A stretch of DNA of 64,000 nucleotides from Planctomycetota bacterium (GCA_020853575.1 JADYYP010000012.1:1-64000); one strand, 5' to 3'. Numbered from the stretch's first letter, positions 47,903-58,475 are shown. Numbers and translations are program-made. The notes: generated by a model from the letters alone, not told the origin.

Positions 47903-50791
47903 CTACACGACGGTCCAGCGAACGGTGAAGAGTGTCTCGGCGCTCGTGCGCTGTGCAAGGCGCTTCTCGAGCTGGTCGATGAGCACGTCGCGCTTGCGGG
48001 TGATCTCGTCTTCGACGCGGAAGATCTCCTGGCGCTGGCGGCGCTGCTGGCGCTCGAGCCTTTGGATCTTCTCCTGGATCTCGCGCTGCTCGTCGAGGGT
48101 CGGCGCCTGCCGCGCGTGGCGGCGCAGCGCCTTGATCTGCTCCTTGGTGTCGGAGAGCGCCTTCTCGGAAGCGAGCACCATGTCGTCGGCCCAGCGCTCG
48201 AGCTTCTCGCGAGCTTCGTGGAAGTGCCGGCTGTTCTGCTCCAGCGAGCGGCTGACCGCGGCGCTGGCGTGGCGCTCGGCCTCCGCCGAGAGGCGCGCCT
48301 GGTCCGCCGGCTCGAGCGCGGCCTGTGCCACAACACGGCCGCCGCACAGGAACAGCTTTTCCAGCGTCTCCTGGTCGAGCGATGCGCCCCCGTCGACGAA
48401 GCCGGAGAAGAGCAGATGCTCCTCGCGCTCGTAGGACTCGACGGCCAAGCGGGTGAGTGTCAGACGGCCGCTGCGACCGCGCAACGCGTCGACCATCGAG
48501 AGCTTGGTCGGATGAGCACTCACGTCGAACTCAATCGTCACCGGCGGAGTGTCGGCGGCTTTGGCGTGGTCGACGACGTGCTCGCCGAGGGGGTGCGAGA
48601 GGCGGTAGAGGAAGCGGCCGGCGTCGGCGTCCTTGCTGGAGTCGTCACGCGGTCGCGACTTCGAGATCAGGTGGTAGCGGCCGGTGTCGATGTCGGGACG
48701 AGGTGAAACGGTGAGGTCGAAGGCAAGCGCCGCGTCGTCGAAGCGCGCTTTGACGCCCAGCACGAAGCGTGTGAGCTCCCAAAAGCGGCGGCCCACGCGG
48801 TCGAGTCGGGCGCGCGCGTCGGCAAGTTGGAGTCGCAAGCGCTCGTGGACGTCCTCGTCGAAGTGCTCGAACAGCGCCCGGCGCGTGTCATCGAGGCGGG
48901 AGCGGATCTGCTCGTCCATCTCGGCCTGCAGCGCGCGGAACGCGGCGTCGATCTCCGCCGGAGTGCGACAGTCCTGGTAGATCGCGAGGATGCGCTTCTC
49001 GAAGTCGACACCGGATTCGAGGCTGCCAAGCACCTCGTCCGAGGCCCCGAAGACGCCGTCGAAGAGCTTGAACTTCTCGGTCAGGAGCTGGAGCACGCGC
49101 GCGTCGGCCTCGTTGCGCTCGTTCAGGAAGTTGACGACGACGACGTCGTGCTTCTGGCCGTAGCGGTGGCAACGGCCGATGCGCTGCTCGATGCGCTGAG
49201 GATTCCAAGGCAAGTCATAGTTCACGACCAGAGAGCAGAACTGGAGGTTGACGCCCTCGGCGGCAGCCTCCGTCGCGAGCAGGATGGTCGCGTGATCGCG
49301 GAAGTGCTCGATGAGCGCCGTGCGGACGTCGACAGAGCGCGAGCGCGAAGCCCGGCCGTTGTCGCGATTGCGCTCGAGCCAGCGCTCGTAGATGGCAGTG
49401 GCTTCCGGCCCACCATTCGTTCCGTTGAAGAGCACGACTTGACCCGCGTAGCCGCTGGCCTCGAGGAAGCCCTTCAGGTGCTCCTGCGTGCGCCGCGACT
49501 CGGTGAAGATCAGCGCTCTGCGGGCTGCGCCTGTCTTCTTCATCTGCTCGAAGCCGATCTCGAGTGCCTTCAAGAGCGTCTGAGACTTCGTGTCGACTCC
49601 GAGGGCGCGCGCGCGTTCGGCGAGGCGAGAGAGCAACTCGATCTCGTCGCGAAGGCGCTGGCGGTCGATTGCCGCGGGGCGCGGCTGCGCGTCGCTCCCT
49701 GCGGGTTCGTCTCCGAGCACTTCATCGAGCAATTCGCTCTCCATCTCCTCCGCCTCAACGAGGCTTTCCGCAAGCTCAGGGTCGTTGCCGACCTTCTCGT
49801 CTCGCAGCGTTTCCAGCCGGGCCCGGAGTGTGTCGAGCGTGGCCGCGATGGCCTGCGGTGATGACGCAAGCAACTTGCGCAGGATCAGCGCCGTTAGGTG
49901 CCGCTGGCGCTGCGGCAGAGCGTAGCTGTCCTCGCGCTGAAGGAACCCGGAAACGGCTTCGTAGAGCGCGTGCTCGTCGTCGTTCGGCCGGAACGGCCGT
50001 GTGATCGGGCGTCGTTCGGTGTAGCGGACATACTCGGTCACCTGCTTGCGGAGAGTCCGCTTGCAGAAGGACGCGAGACGACCTCGAAGCGCATCAAGGC
50101 TTCCGGTCGCGCCGATGTACTGAGCTCGGAACGCGTTCACGTCACCGAACAGGCGTTCATCGATCAATGTCGAGAGGCCGTACAGCTCGAGCAGGGAGTT
50201 CTGCAGGGGAGTCGCCGTCAGCAGGAGCTTCCGGCAATCCTCGGTCGCCCAACGGATGCCCTGGCCGACCTTGTTGCTGGGTCGGTAAGCGTTCCGGAGT
50301 TTGTGCGCTTCGTCGATGACGACGAGATCCCACGCGACGGCCTTCAACTCGTCCCGGATCGAGCTGGCGTAGTGGTACGAGACGATCACCACACCCCCGG
50401 GGCGCAGCGGGTCACGCCCTTCGCGGCGCGCGTCACGAAGCGCTGTCGCATCGAGCACGAAGGCTTCGAGATTGAACTTCTCGCGCAGCTCGAGCGCCCA
50501 TTGCTTGCGGATCGACGCGGGACACACGACGAGCAACCGACGCCGGCGCTCTGCCCAGAGCTGACAGAGGACGATGCCGGCCTCGATCGTCTTTCCAAGG
50601 CCGACCTCGTCGGCCAAGACGACACCCTTCGACAGCGGCGAGTGGAGCGCAAAGAGCGCTGCTTCGATCTGGTGCGGATTGAGGTCAACAGCCGCGTCGA
50701 ACAGCGACATCGAGAGCCGATCCAGACCGCCCGCCGCCTGGCGCGTCAGGTCATGCGCGAAGTACTTGGCGTGGTGAGGGGTTAGGTCCAT
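47903..50791 (-). CDS. SNF2-family helicase/translocase
   Basis: 962 residues. Q-motif-like [13 protein letters not shown], Walker [14 protein letters not shown] (60-72), [21 protein letters not shown] (DEAH at 160-163), [36 protein letters not shown] and [15 protein letters not shown] complete the two SNF2 lobes. A ~300-residue C-terminal region is charged and ends in a long coiled coil ([12 protein letters not shown] ... [14 protein letters not shown]). It probably moves on dsDNA and regulates or drives the restriction complex. First gene of the four-gene run; frames further upstream are not conserved. Confidence 0.92.
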   Translation of the reverse strand: MDLTPHHAKYFAHDLTRQAAGGLDRLSMSLFDAAVDLNPHQIEAALFALHSPLSKGVVLADEVGLGKTIEAGIVLCQLWAERRRRLLVVCPASIRKQWALELREKFNLEAFVLDATALRDARREGRDPLRPGGVVIVSYHYASSIRDELKAVAWDLVVIDEAHKLRNAYRPSNKVGQGIRWATEDCRKLLLTATPLQNSLLELYGLSTLIDERLFGDVNAFRAQYIGATGSLDALRGRLASFCKRTLRKQVTEYVRYTERRPITRPFRPNDDEHALYEAVSGFLQREDSYALPQRQRHLTALILRKLLASSPQAIAATLDTLRARLETLRDEKVGNDPELAESLVEAEEMESELLDEVLGDEPAGSDAQPRPAAIDRQRLRDEIELLSRLAERARALGVDTKSQTLLKALEIGFEQMKKTGAARRALIFTESRRTQEHLKGFLEASGYAGQVVLFNGTNGGPEATAIYERWLERNRDNGRASRSRSVDVRTALIEHFRDHATILLATEAAAEGVNLQFCSLVVNYDLPWNPQRIEQRIGRCHRYGQKHDVVVVNFLNERNEADARVLQLLTEKFKLFDGVFGASDEVLGSLESGVDFEKRILAIYQDCRTPAEIDAAFRALQAEMDEQIRSRLDDTRRALFEHFDEDVHERLRLQLADARARLDRVGRRFWELTRFVLGVKARFDDAALAFDLTVSPRPDIDTGRYHLISKSRPRDDSSKDADAGRFLYRLSHPLGEHVVDHAKAADTPPVTIEFDVSAHPTKLSMVDALRGRSGRLTLTRLAVESYEREEHLLFSGFVDGGASLDQETLEKLFLCGGRVVAQAALEPADQARLSAEAERHASAAVSRSLEQNSRHFHEAREKLERWADDMVLASEKALSDTKEQIKALRRHARQAPTLDEQREIQEKIQRLERQQRRQRQEIFRVEDEITRKRDVLIDQLEKRLAQRTSAETLFTVRWTVV

Positions 50792-51327
50792 GCGAGCATG
50801 CGCGACCGCGACTCGTGCGCCTTGGGTGCACCGTGTCGGAGCGACTCTCCGACCCGTGTCCACCGCCGAGTCGTGCGGATCGGCTCCCGAAGCCAGCATA
50901 TCGAGCTAGCCGAGTCGATACGTGCGTCGAGTCTCTACTTGCGCGGTGTCGACCAGCACTTGAAGCGACCCGCGCCCGAAGATCGAGGGAGCGTTCGGGG
51001 TCGTGGCCAGTTTCGTCGACATGACTTCGCGACCGTGGGTTCGACGATTCGCTCGCGATGACACGACGTTTTCGGACCTGAGGGGCGCTCAGGGTTGATG
51101 GCTCGTGGCGAAGCGAGGATCAGTCGATCTCGAGTGGTTTCGCGCTTCGAGTCTCTAGCGGCGACTTCGTCGACTCCGCGAGTATTTGTTCACTGCCGGC
51201 GGTCCGAACCTCGAACGTCCAATCACTGAGTCCTTCGGAGATCTGGCGAAGCCGGTGTTGGACATCAGAAACGCGAGAGCGCGACTCGTAGGGCCGCGCT
51301 CCTGCAGGAAGATCAACTCGTCGAGCG
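50792..51327. other. Non-coding right end of the island
   Basis: 536 bases between the SNF2 start and the right direct repeat. It should hold the promoter of the four-gene module. No gene, inverted repeat, integrase fragment or tRNA was recognised; open frames are short and arginine-rich. Confidence 0.45.
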
Positions 51328-51431
51328 CTCCGCTCAGGTGATCAAGTTGTTCGACTTGGGGCTGAGCAGGCCCTTCAAGCGGCTCATCACGTTGGAGTGG
51401 ATCTGGCACACGCGGGATTCGGTGAGCGCAA
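51328..51431. repeat. Right 104-bp direct repeat of the island (in the intact sigma gene)
   Basis: Identical to 40025-40128. Spans six bases downstream of the sigma gene stop and its last 98 bases, encoding LTESRVCQIHSNVMSRLKGL and the terminal SPKSNNLIT. Confidence 0.97.
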
Positions 51432-52404
51432 GCATCTCGCCGATCTCGCGCATCGTGTGGCCGACCTGGTAGTACTGCTCGATGATGAAACGCTCTTTGT
51501 GCGTCAGCGACTTGGTGATGTAGATCATCAGGTCGCGGCGGTTGAGCTCGCCGATCGGGTCGACCGCGCTCTTGTCCTCGACGATCTCGACCTTCTCCAT
51601 CGGGTTGTCGTCGTCGCGGTCGTCCCAGCGCTCGGAGAGCGAGAACATCGTCTTGGCGTGGGACTGGCTCATCTCCGCGCTCAGCTCGGAGTGGTCCATC
51701 TTGAGCGCCTGCGCGAGCTCGGCGTGGGTCGGCTCGCGGCCGTATTCGCCCTGGAGCTTCTGGAGCATCTTCTCGATGCGTCCGGCCTTGAGGCGCACCA
51801 GCCTTGGCACCCAGTCCTGCGAGCGCAGTTGGTCGAGGATCGAGCCGCGGATGCGCGTGGTGCAGTAGGTCTTGAACTTGATCCCGCGCTCGGGGTCGAA
51901 GCCGCGGATGGCGTCCATCAGGCCGAACAGGCCGGCCGAGACCAGGTCGTCGAGCTCGATCGATTTGGGCAGCGTCTGGAGCAGGCGCTCGGCGATGTGC
52001 TTGACGAGCGGGTAGTGCAGCTCCATCAGCACGTTGCGCAACTGCTCGAGCCAGACCTCGTCGCGCGGCGTTTGACGCACCGCGCCGCGGTAGTGCACCC
52101 AGATGTCGTCGGTCGGCGTCACGCGCAACTCGTCGACCGTCGGGCGCAACTTCTCCTTGGGCTTGGGAGCTTCCTTCTTGGGCTTGGCGGCGACCGGCTT
52201 GGGAGCGGGCGCGGGAGCCGGCTTGGGGTGCGGCTTGACCGCCTTGGGCTCGGCCCTCGCGGCGCTCTTGTGCGGCTTGCGGCCCTTGGGCAACGCGGCC
52301 GGCGGCGCATCGGACGCACGTTGCGCCGGCGCGCGCGCCTTGTGCGATTTGACAGTCGCCGGCTTCTTCGTCTGTGCTGCAGACGCACTCTTCTTCGGGG
52401 CCAT
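51334..52404 (-). CDS. WhiG/FliA-family sigma factor with Lys/Pro/Ala-rich N-terminal tail
   Basis: 356 residues. Residues 1-85 are a basic low-complexity tail (KPHPKPAPAPAPKPVAAKPK), absent from normal FliA/WhiG. Region 2: PLVKHIAERLLQTLPKSIEL, DDLVSAGLFGLMDAIRGFDP, GIKFKTYCTTRIRGSILDQL. Region 3: EYGREPTHAELAQALKMDHS. Region 4: RFIIEQYYQVGHTMREIGEM followed by the HTH ALTESRVCQIHSNVMSRLKG. This group controls motility or development genes in other bacteria; the targets here are unknown. Its 3' 98 bases form the island repeat. It follows apt by 13 bases and argS further upstream. Confidence 0.9.
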   Translation of the reverse strand: MAPKKSASAAQTKKPATVKSHKARAPAQRASDAPPAALPKGRKPHKSAARAEPKAVKPHPKPAPAPAPKPVAAKPKKEAPKPKEKLRPTVDELRVTPTDDIWVHYRGAVRQTPRDEVWLEQLRNVLMELHYPLVKHIAERLLQTLPKSIELDDLVSAGLFGLMDAIRGFDPERGIKFKTYCTTRIRGSILDQLRSQDWVPRLVRLKAGRIEKMLQKLQGEYGREPTHAELAQALKMDHSELSAEMSQSHAKTMFSLSERWDDRDDDNPMEKVEIVEDKSAVDPIGELNRRDLMIYITKSLTHKERFIIEQYYQVGHTMREIGEMLALTESRVCQIHSNVMSRLKGLLSPKSNNLIT

Positions 52405-52417
52405 CGCGTTCCTCAGG

Positions 52418-52927
52418 CTAGTACTTCACGAGGCTGTGAACCGGCACGTCGCCCAAGCGCTTGCGGCCGTTCAAGAACAGGAGCTCGATCACGAAGCAGG
52501 TGGCCGCCACGCGACCGCCGACCTGCCGCACGAGCTTGACCGCGGCGTCCATCGTGCCGCCGGTGGCGAGCACGTCGTCGACCAGCAACACACGCTGGCC
52601 ATGGGACACGGCGTCGACGTGGATCTCGATGCGGTCCTTGCCGTACTCGAGGTCATAGCTCTGCGAGACCGACTTGTAGGGCAGCTTGCCGGGCTTGCGG
52701 ATCGGCACGAAGCCCTTGCCCGTGCGCAGCGCCAAGGGCGCTCCGAACAAGAACCCGCGCGACTCGATGCCGCACACCACGTCGTAGCTGGAGGCCGGGA
52801 TCAGCGCCGCGAGTTGGTCGATGCACTCCGGGAACGCCTCGGCGCTCTGCAGCAGCGGAGTGATGTCTTTGAACAGGATCCCGGGCTTGGGGAAGTCCGG
52901 GACATCTCGGATGAAGCGCTCGATCAC
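52418..52927 (-). CDS. apt: Adenine phosphoribosyltransferase
   Basis: 169 residues, the normal length. Converts adenine and PRPP to AMP. Seen: IRDVPDFPKPGILFKDITPLL (N-terminal hood), GIESRGFLFGAPLAL, VPIRKPGKLP and the PRPP-binding VLLVDDVLATGGTMDAA. The start is a GTG at 52927 with GAGGG seven bases upstream; longer frames run into argS-side spacer without conservation. Confidence 0.95.
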   Translation of the reverse strand: MIERFIRDVPDFPKPGILFKDITPLLQSAEAFPECIDQLAALIPASSYDVVCGIESRGFLFGAPLALRTGKGFVPIRKPGKLPYKSVSQSYDLEYGKDRIEIHVDAVSHGQRVLLVDDVLATGGTMDAAVKLVRQVGGRVAATCFVIELLFLNGRKRLGDVPVHSLVKY

Positions 52928-53072
52928 CGTGGACCCTCGTTCGGACGGCGGGTGGGAAAAGTTGACTGGCCCGTGGGCGCGCTCCCGAGGCTCGGAATCG
53001 GCGCGCGCGGGATTCGAGCGCAGGGCTTCGAGCCGCTGCGGGCGAGCGCCGCGGGCGTGGCGCGCGCGGGCC

Positions 53073-54797
53073 TCACATCTCCTCCGGGGCCGTGATGCCG
53101 AGCAGGCGCAAGCCGTTGCCGAGCACCAACTTGGCGGCGCGCACCAGAGCCAAGCGCGCGGCCGCGACGCCGGCCGGAGAGCCCAGCACGCGGTTGTCGG
53201 GGCTCGAGACCCAGGTTGAGACATCGCGCGCCAGCGCCAGCAGGTACTGCGAGAGCTCGCTGGGCTCGGCGCGCGCGGCGGCGGAGCGCACCACATCCGG
53301 CAAGCGACCGAGCGCGACCAGCACCTCGCCCGCGTTTTCGAGCGCCGACCAATCCGGTGTGGCCGAGAGCCCGGCGTCGCCGCTCGCCTCGGCCTTGCGC
53401 AGGATCGAGGCCAGCCGCGCGTGCGTGTACTGCACGTAGGGCCCGGTGTCGCCCTCGAAGGAGAGGATCTCGGCCTTGTCGAAGATCACGTCCTTGATGC
53501 GTTCGCGCTTGAGGTCGTTGAACACGAGCGCGCCGAGCCCCACGGCATCGGCGACTTCGCGCTTGCTCGCGAGCTCGGGGTTCTTGGCCTCGATCGTGCC
53601 GAGCGCCTCGTCGACGACCTCGTCGATCAAATCGTCGAGCACCAGCACCTCGCCGCGCTTGCGGCTGGCGATCTTGACCCGACCACGGCCCAGCAGCAGG
53701 CCGAAATCGACGTGCTCGACGCGCGCTTCCCACGCCAGCCCCATGCGCGCCAGAACTCCCTTGAGCTGGCGGAAGTGGAGCTTCTGCTCGCCGCCGACGA
53801 CGTACAGGCAGCGCTCGAACTGGAACTCCTCCCAGCGGCTGAACAGGGCCGCCAGGTCGCGCGTGGCGTAGAGCGTCGTGCCGTTGGTCTGCTGCAGCAG
53901 GCAGGGCGTTTCCTTGAGGCCCTTGTCGACCTCACCCAGGGCCACGATCAGCGCGCCGCGCGAGACTTCGGTGACGCCAGCGGCCTTGACGCGCTCCAGC
54001 GCGGGCGCCAAGAACGGCTCGTACCAACTCTCGCCGCGCACCAGCTCGTGCTGGATGCCGAGCCGGCGGTAGGTAGCGTTGAAGCCGCGCAGCGAGACCT
54101 CGGTGACCCAACGCCACAGCTCGCGCACCTCGCCCTCACGCCCGCTCTCGAGCTCCTGGTAGGCCGCGATGGCCTCGGCTTTGAATGCTTCGTCCTCTTC
54201 GACGGCCTTCTTCGAGCGCTGATAGAGGTCGAGCAGGCCCAGCACCGGATCGGCTTCGAGGTCGACCTCGCCCTTCCAGCGCCGCAGCGCCACCACCAGC
54301 CCGCCGAACTGCGCGCCCCAGTCGCCGATGTGGTTGATGCCCACCACGCGGTACTCGAGCGCGCGGAAGATGCGCACCAGCGCCGCGCCGATGATCGTCG
54401 AGCGGATGTGCCCGATGTGCATCGGCTTGGCGATGTTGGGCGAGCTGTAGTCGATGACGATGGTCTTGCCGGCACCTTCGCTGGAGCCGCCGTAGCGCTG
54501 GCCGTCGCGCGCGATCTGGCCGGTGATCTCGCGCGCCAACAGTCCGCGCTCGATGCGGAAGTTGATGTACGGTCCGCTGGCGACGGCGGTGATCCCGGGC
54601 AGCGCGCCCGCGAGCGCCGCGGCGAGCTCCTGCGCCAAGAGCGGCGGCGCCTTCTTGAGCTCCTTCGCCAGCACGAAGCACGGGAAGGCCAAGTCGCCCT
54701 GCTTCGCATCGCGAGGTCGCTCGAGCTTGAGCGACGCGACGGGGACGGAGGTCTGGCGGGCGAGGGCGGCGAGGATCGGTTCCGTGAAGACTTGCAT
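53073..54797 (-). CDS. argS: Arginyl-tRNA synthetase
   Basis: 574 residues, the typical length. Class I synthetase charging tRNA-Arg. An N-terminal Add-1 domain is followed by the HIGH region SSPNIAKPMHIGHIRSTIIG, then WGAQFG and ATRDLAALFSRWE. The KMSKS position is changed to RVKIASRKRGEVLVLDDL, as in many ArgRS that lack a canonical KMSKS. The anticodon-binding DALR domain closes the protein (YVQYTHARLASILRKAE in part, ending LRLLGITAPEEM). First of the argS-apt-sigma run on the minus strand. Confidence 0.96.
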   Translation of the reverse strand: MQVFTEPILAALARQTSVPVASLKLERPRDAKQGDLAFPCFVLAKELKKAPPLLAQELAAALAGALPGITAVASGPYINFRIERGLLAREITGQIARDGQRYGGSSEGAGKTIVIDYSSPNIAKPMHIGHIRSTIIGAALVRIFRALEYRVVGINHIGDWGAQFGGLVVALRRWKGEVDLEADPVLGLLDLYQRSKKAVEEDEAFKAEAIAAYQELESGREGEVRELWRWVTEVSLRGFNATYRRLGIQHELVRGESWYEPFLAPALERVKAAGVTEVSRGALIVALGEVDKGLKETPCLLQQTNGTTLYATRDLAALFSRWEEFQFERCLYVVGGEQKLHFRQLKGVLARMGLAWEARVEHVDFGLLLGRGRVKIASRKRGEVLVLDDLIDEVVDEALGTIEAKNPELASKREVADAVGLGALVFNDLKRERIKDVIFDKAEILSFEGDTGPYVQYTHARLASILRKAEASGDAGLSATPDWSALENAGEVLVALGRLPDVVRSAAARAEPSELSQYLLALARDVSTWVSSPDNRVLGSPAGVAAARLALVRAAKLVLGNGLRLLGITAPEEM

Positions 54798-54889
54798 CGA
54801 AGCGAGGCGAGAGCCTACCGACTTCGGCGGGAATCTCCACGCGCGCGCCGCTCACTCGAGCGCTCGCGCGATGCGCCGTCACAAGCGCT

Positions 54890-57793
54890 TCACCGGCTGG
54901 ATCGGCGCGTCCACACCGCCGCGGAACGCAAGCGCAGCGGAGTGGTGCTCGACTCGAGCAGTCGGACCTCGACGAGGTTGTCCCCTTGGCGCAAGTTCCG
55001 CGCGGGGAGGTCGAAGTCGCGGAAGCGGCCGCCCTCGTGGAACTGCCAGGTCAAGCGCCCGACGAAGTGCCCGTTGACGTGGAGCGAGAACTCCGCCAAT
55101 CCGCAGCTCGGATAGTCGTCGCGGCCGCTGGACTGCGGCTCCAGGACCAGCACGTAGTCGGACGCAGCGGGCGGTCGCGGGAGCTGGAAGGTCAGCTCGA
55201 CCTTGGAGCGACCGAACGCCTGCAACAGCAAGAACCCGAACTCCTGGGCATTGGGTGCCGCCGCGACAGCGCTCACCCCGCGCGCCGCCGCGCCCCAGTG
55301 AGCGCCGTCGGGAAGGAACAACCACCAGGCGTACGCACCCGGTGCCATGACACGCAGTCCAGAATGCTCGTCGGTCGTGGCGACGACCGCGGACAGCCAG
55401 GGCGTGCGCGCGCTGGCCCGCCGCGAGCGCTCGATGACGTGCAGTGCGGGATCGTGGAGCGCTCCGAGCAGGCTGTCGCGGCTCAGCGAGAACTCGTTTT
55501 CCAGCCCAGTGAGCGCGGCGCGCCCGGACCGCAGCCCGGCCTCGAACGCGCTTCGCTCTCCAGCTTCCAGCGCGCCGAGCAAGCTGCCGCGGACACGCTC
55601 GGCGAGAGTCGGCTCTCCCAGGAAGGCGCACATGCGACCGAGGAGCTTGGCGTCGACGCTCAGATCGAGCAGCGCGCGCGCATCGCGCTCCAGTAGGGCG
55701 AGCAGCTCGGGCTGGGACCCGAGAGCGGCCAGCGGGAGCCATTCGCCGTGCGCCGGGCCGCGCGGCGCACGCATCCGCGCCGCGAAATCGCCGGGCAACA
55801 GGGGCGTGATGTCGCTCGTGCGTCCGCGCACCGCGCGCTCGGCGATCGCGACGGCCTCGCAGCACGCGACCGCGGCCTCCGGCAAGCGGCGCAATGTCTG
55901 GGCGTGGGGCGTCGAAAGCCAATCCGCGCTTCGGCGGCGCAGCCCGCTCCAGAGCTCGTCGAAGGGGAGCTCGCCGAGCCGCCCGCACCCGTGCGCGCGC
56001 CGCACGATGCACGCCAGATTGCGCAGGCCCAGACGCAGCTCCTCCGGGCCGCGCTCATCGTCGGCGAGCCACGGCAACAGCGCCTCGGAAACGTCCCGCG
56101 GTTGCCCGCAGTGCCCGAGCGCGGTGACGAGATAGCCTCGCGCCGTCGGACCGAGTTGCGCGCGCCGCCACATGGACAGCACGGCCGCGCGGAAGGGAGC
56201 GCTGCTGCGTTCGCGCTCCACGCTCTCGACGGGTTGCTCGTAGTAGAGCCGCGCCACCAGCAAGCTCCAGAACTCCGTCAAGCGCGCCAGGTCCGGCCCG
56301 GAGTTCCTCTCCGGATTGGCGATGCCCAGGAAGAAGCGCTCGAACAGCGGATCGGGCGGAGCGCCCGCGGTGCCGATGGTCTCCGCGGCCGCGAAGAGCG
56401 CGCCTTCGAGGTCGTCGCGCGCGAGCATGTCGCGCAGCTCGCTCCAGCGGTCGCCAGGCGCTCGCGAGCCGACGCGCTCGAGGACACGCGCCGTCTCCGC
56501 ATCGGTGACCCACGCCGTCGGAACGAACGAGGTGCGCGCGGCGGCGATGCGCTCGAGCTCGCGCAGGTCACCGCGTTCGTAGGCGCCGCGCGCGCCGCGG
56601 AGCTCGTGGATCGAAGCCATCGGCTCGGCGAGCAGCACGCTCGCGCTGACCGCGGCCGCGGCCGCCAGCGTTCCCTGGACGATGCGCCGCGGGTGTCTTG
56701 CCATCCAGCGCCGCGCGCGCTCCGCGAGCGGCGTGGCGCGCGCGCTGACGGCCTCGCCGGCGAGCCAGGCGCGCAGATCAGCCTGCAACTCGCCGGCATT
56801 CGGATAGCGCCAGCGTGCTTCGGGATCGACGCAGCGCGCGATCACCGCGGCCAAGTCCTGGTCGACTTGCGGCGCGAGCTCGCGGATCGGCTCGAGTCCA
56901 GCCGAGGCCTGCGAGCGCTCGGTGGGACGCCGCGCCGCGAGCAAGTCGTGCAGCGTGACGCCCAGGCTGAACACGTCGGCGCGCGCGTCGACATCTTGGC
57001 CGAGAAGCTGTTCCGGAGGCGCGTAGCTCGGCGTCGCGGGGCTCTCACCCGTCATCGTCAGGGTGTGGGAATCGACGCGCCGCGCGAGTCCGAAGTCGAC
57101 CAACACCGCGCGCTGTCCGAGCGGAGCGCTCTCGCTCGTGCCCTCGAGCACGATGTTCGAGGGCTTGACGTCGCGGTGCACGAGTCCGTGCCGATGCACC
57201 AATGCCAGCGCGTCGGCCACCTGTGCGACGCGCAGGACGAGCTCGCGAAACTCGCTCGCGCCACCATCGACCTCGCGGCGCGTCGCGCGCCTTTCGAGCA
57301 CGTCGCGCAGCGTGGTGCCCCCGACCAGGCGCATGGCGATGAACAGCGAGCCCCGCTCCGCTCCGAATCCGTAGACCTCCGCGAGACTGTCGTGATGCAG
57401 CTCGGCCAGCGCCAGCGCCTCGCGCTCGAAACGCGCTACACCGTGCGCGCCCGCCGCGGCTTCCGCGAGCACTTTCAAGGCCACGATGCGCCCACCGAGC
57501 GAGAGCTGTCGAGCGCGATAGACCACGCCCATCCCACCGCGCGCCAAGGGCGAAACGACCTCGAAGTCTCCCAAGCGCTCGCCCGGCTCTAGCGCCTCGA
57601 GCACCAGGGGCGTGCGTCGTGTCGCGGCCCGCGCGAGCAGGTCGTCGTAGCGCTGCACGGACTCGAAGACGCGGCGCGCTGTGCTCTCGTGCTCAGGGTA
57701 GCGCGCCACGAGCGCCGCGAGATCGAGGGCTCGCCCGTCTTCGCGCGCGTCGAGCACTTCCGCCAGGATCTTGTCGTAGACAGGTTGGCTCAC
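54890..57793 (-). CDS. Membrane Ser/Thr protein kinase (PknB/Hanks type)
   Basis: 967 residues. Kinase domain ~75-345: glycine loop ARGGMGVVYRA, Lys107 in VALKVL, catalytic HRDVKPSN (206-213), DFG (233-235), APPEQLLGQDVDARADVFSLG. A membrane helix lies at 371-389. The ~570-residue outer part is mostly helical, ending in a beta-rich segment (FSLHVNGHFVGRLTWQFHEGG, ARNLRQGDNLVEVRLLESS) that resembles a carbohydrate- or ligand-binding sandwich. Start GTG at 57793 with AGGAG just upstream and 16 bases after the stop of the sigma gene; this pair is coupled. The kinase could respond to an external signal and act on gene expression through the adjacent sigma factor (inference). Confidence 0.9.
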   Translation of the reverse strand: MSQPVYDKILAEVLDAREDGRALDLAALVARYPEHESTARRVFESVQRYDDLLARAATRRTPLVLEALEPGERLGDFEVVSPLARGGMGVVYRARQLSLGGRIVALKVLAEAAAGAHGVARFEREALALAELHHDSLAEVYGFGAERGSLFIAMRLVGGTTLRDVLERRATRREVDGGASEFRELVLRVAQVADALALVHRHGLVHRDVKPSNIVLEGTSESAPLGQRAVLVDFGLARRVDSHTLTMTGESPATPSYAPPEQLLGQDVDARADVFSLGVTLHDLLAARRPTERSQASAGLEPIRELAPQVDQDLAAVIARCVDPEARWRYPNAGELQADLRAWLAGEAVSARATPLAERARRWMARHPRRIVQGTLAAAAAVSASVLLAEPMASIHELRGARGAYERGDLRELERIAAARTSFVPTAWVTDAETARVLERVGSRAPGDRWSELRDMLARDDLEGALFAAAETIGTAGAPPDPLFERFFLGIANPERNSGPDLARLTEFWSLLVARLYYEQPVESVERERSSAPFRAAVLSMWRRAQLGPTARGYLVTALGHCGQPRDVSEALLPWLADDERGPEELRLGLRNLACIVRRAHGCGRLGELPFDELWSGLRRRSADWLSTPHAQTLRRLPEAAVACCEAVAIAERAVRGRTSDITPLLPGDFAARMRAPRGPAHGEWLPLAALGSQPELLALLERDARALLDLSVDAKLLGRMCAFLGEPTLAERVRGSLLGALEAGERSAFEAGLRSGRAALTGLENEFSLSRDSLLGALHDPALHVIERSRRASARTPWLSAVVATTDEHSGLRVMAPGAYAWWLFLPDGAHWGAAARGVSAVAAAPNAQEFGFLLLQAFGRSKVELTFQLPRPPAASDYVLVLEPQSSGRDDYPSCGLAEFSLHVNGHFVGRLTWQFHEGGRFRDFDLPARNLRQGDNLVEVRLLESSTTPLRLRSAAVWTRRSSR

Positions 57794-57809
57794 CCGCGCT
57801 CCTCCAGAC

Positions 57810-58475
57810 CTAGGATCGCGGTTGGGTGTGATCGCGTTCGCGGTCGATGTGCGGAATGAGCTTGAGGTGCGCGCGACGCAGCACGCCGCGCAGCGCGGAC
57901 CAAGTGATGCCCAGGTTCTGAGCGAGCACGCGTTGGTCGATCCCGTCGAGGTCGACGGCTTTCCAGATCTCCCACTCGCGCGGGTCGAGCACCCGGCGCG
58001 CGATCTCGGGAATCTCGTTGGCTCGCGCATGGTTGGTCGGAGTCGTGTCGTCGGAAGCAGCGTGCTCCAGCTCGTCGCTGGATTCCGGCGAGGCGCCGCG
58101 GGCGCGAGCGAGCGGCCCTCCGCGTTTCTGGGCCCCGAGGCTGCGTGCCAGGTCGATCAGTGTGTTGTCGAGTGCCTTGGAGAACTCCGCGGCGAGCGAG
58201 CCTCGACCGCGGTCCTCGAAGTGCTTCAGCATCCCGCGCTTGAGGACGCTCTCGAACACCATCTGGACCACGTCTTCCGGCGTGTGCGCGTGCGCGACCG
58301 GTCGCATCAGTCGACTGCGCTTCGCGCGCTCGATCAACCTTGCGTGGAGCCTCGCGAACATGCGCCGCTCGGCTTCCGCATCGCCGGCGAGGTATCTGTC
58401 GAGCAGATCCCGAGTGCGCGTCGACGAATCGAGCGCTGGATCGAGCTGTGGCACGCGACTTTGGTCTTCGGCCAT
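57810..58475 (-). CDS. Sigma-70 family (ECF-like) factor, planctomycete type
   Basis: 221 residues. Region 2: LLDRYLAGDAEAERRMFARL, HTPEDVVQMVFESVLKRGML and SLAAEFSKALDNTLIDLARS. Region 4: RRVLDPREWEIWKAVDLDGI and the HTH QRVLAQNLGITWSALRGVLRR. A linker rich in Ser/Asp joins them (ASPESSDELEHAASDDTTP). Position directly ahead of a Ser/Thr kinase, with stop and start 16 bases apart, is a recurring planctomycete arrangement. Start at 58475 is the first Met before conserved sequence. Confidence 0.83.
   Translation of the reverse strand: MAEDQSRVPQLDPALDSSTRTRDLLDRYLAGDAEAERRMFARLHARLIERAKRSRLMRPVAHAHTPEDVVQMVFESVLKRGMLKHFEDRGRGSLAAEFSKALDNTLIDLARSLGAQKRGGPLARARGASPESSDELEHAASDDTTPTNHARANEIPEIARRVLDPREWEIWKAVDLDGIDQRVLAQNLGITWSALRGVLRRAHLKLIPHIDRERDHTQPRS

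Noticed and set aside
53660-53700. Altered KMSKS motif in ArgRS as a sign of inactivity
   Set aside because: Many ArgRS lack a canonical KMSKS, and the rest of the enzyme is well conserved.
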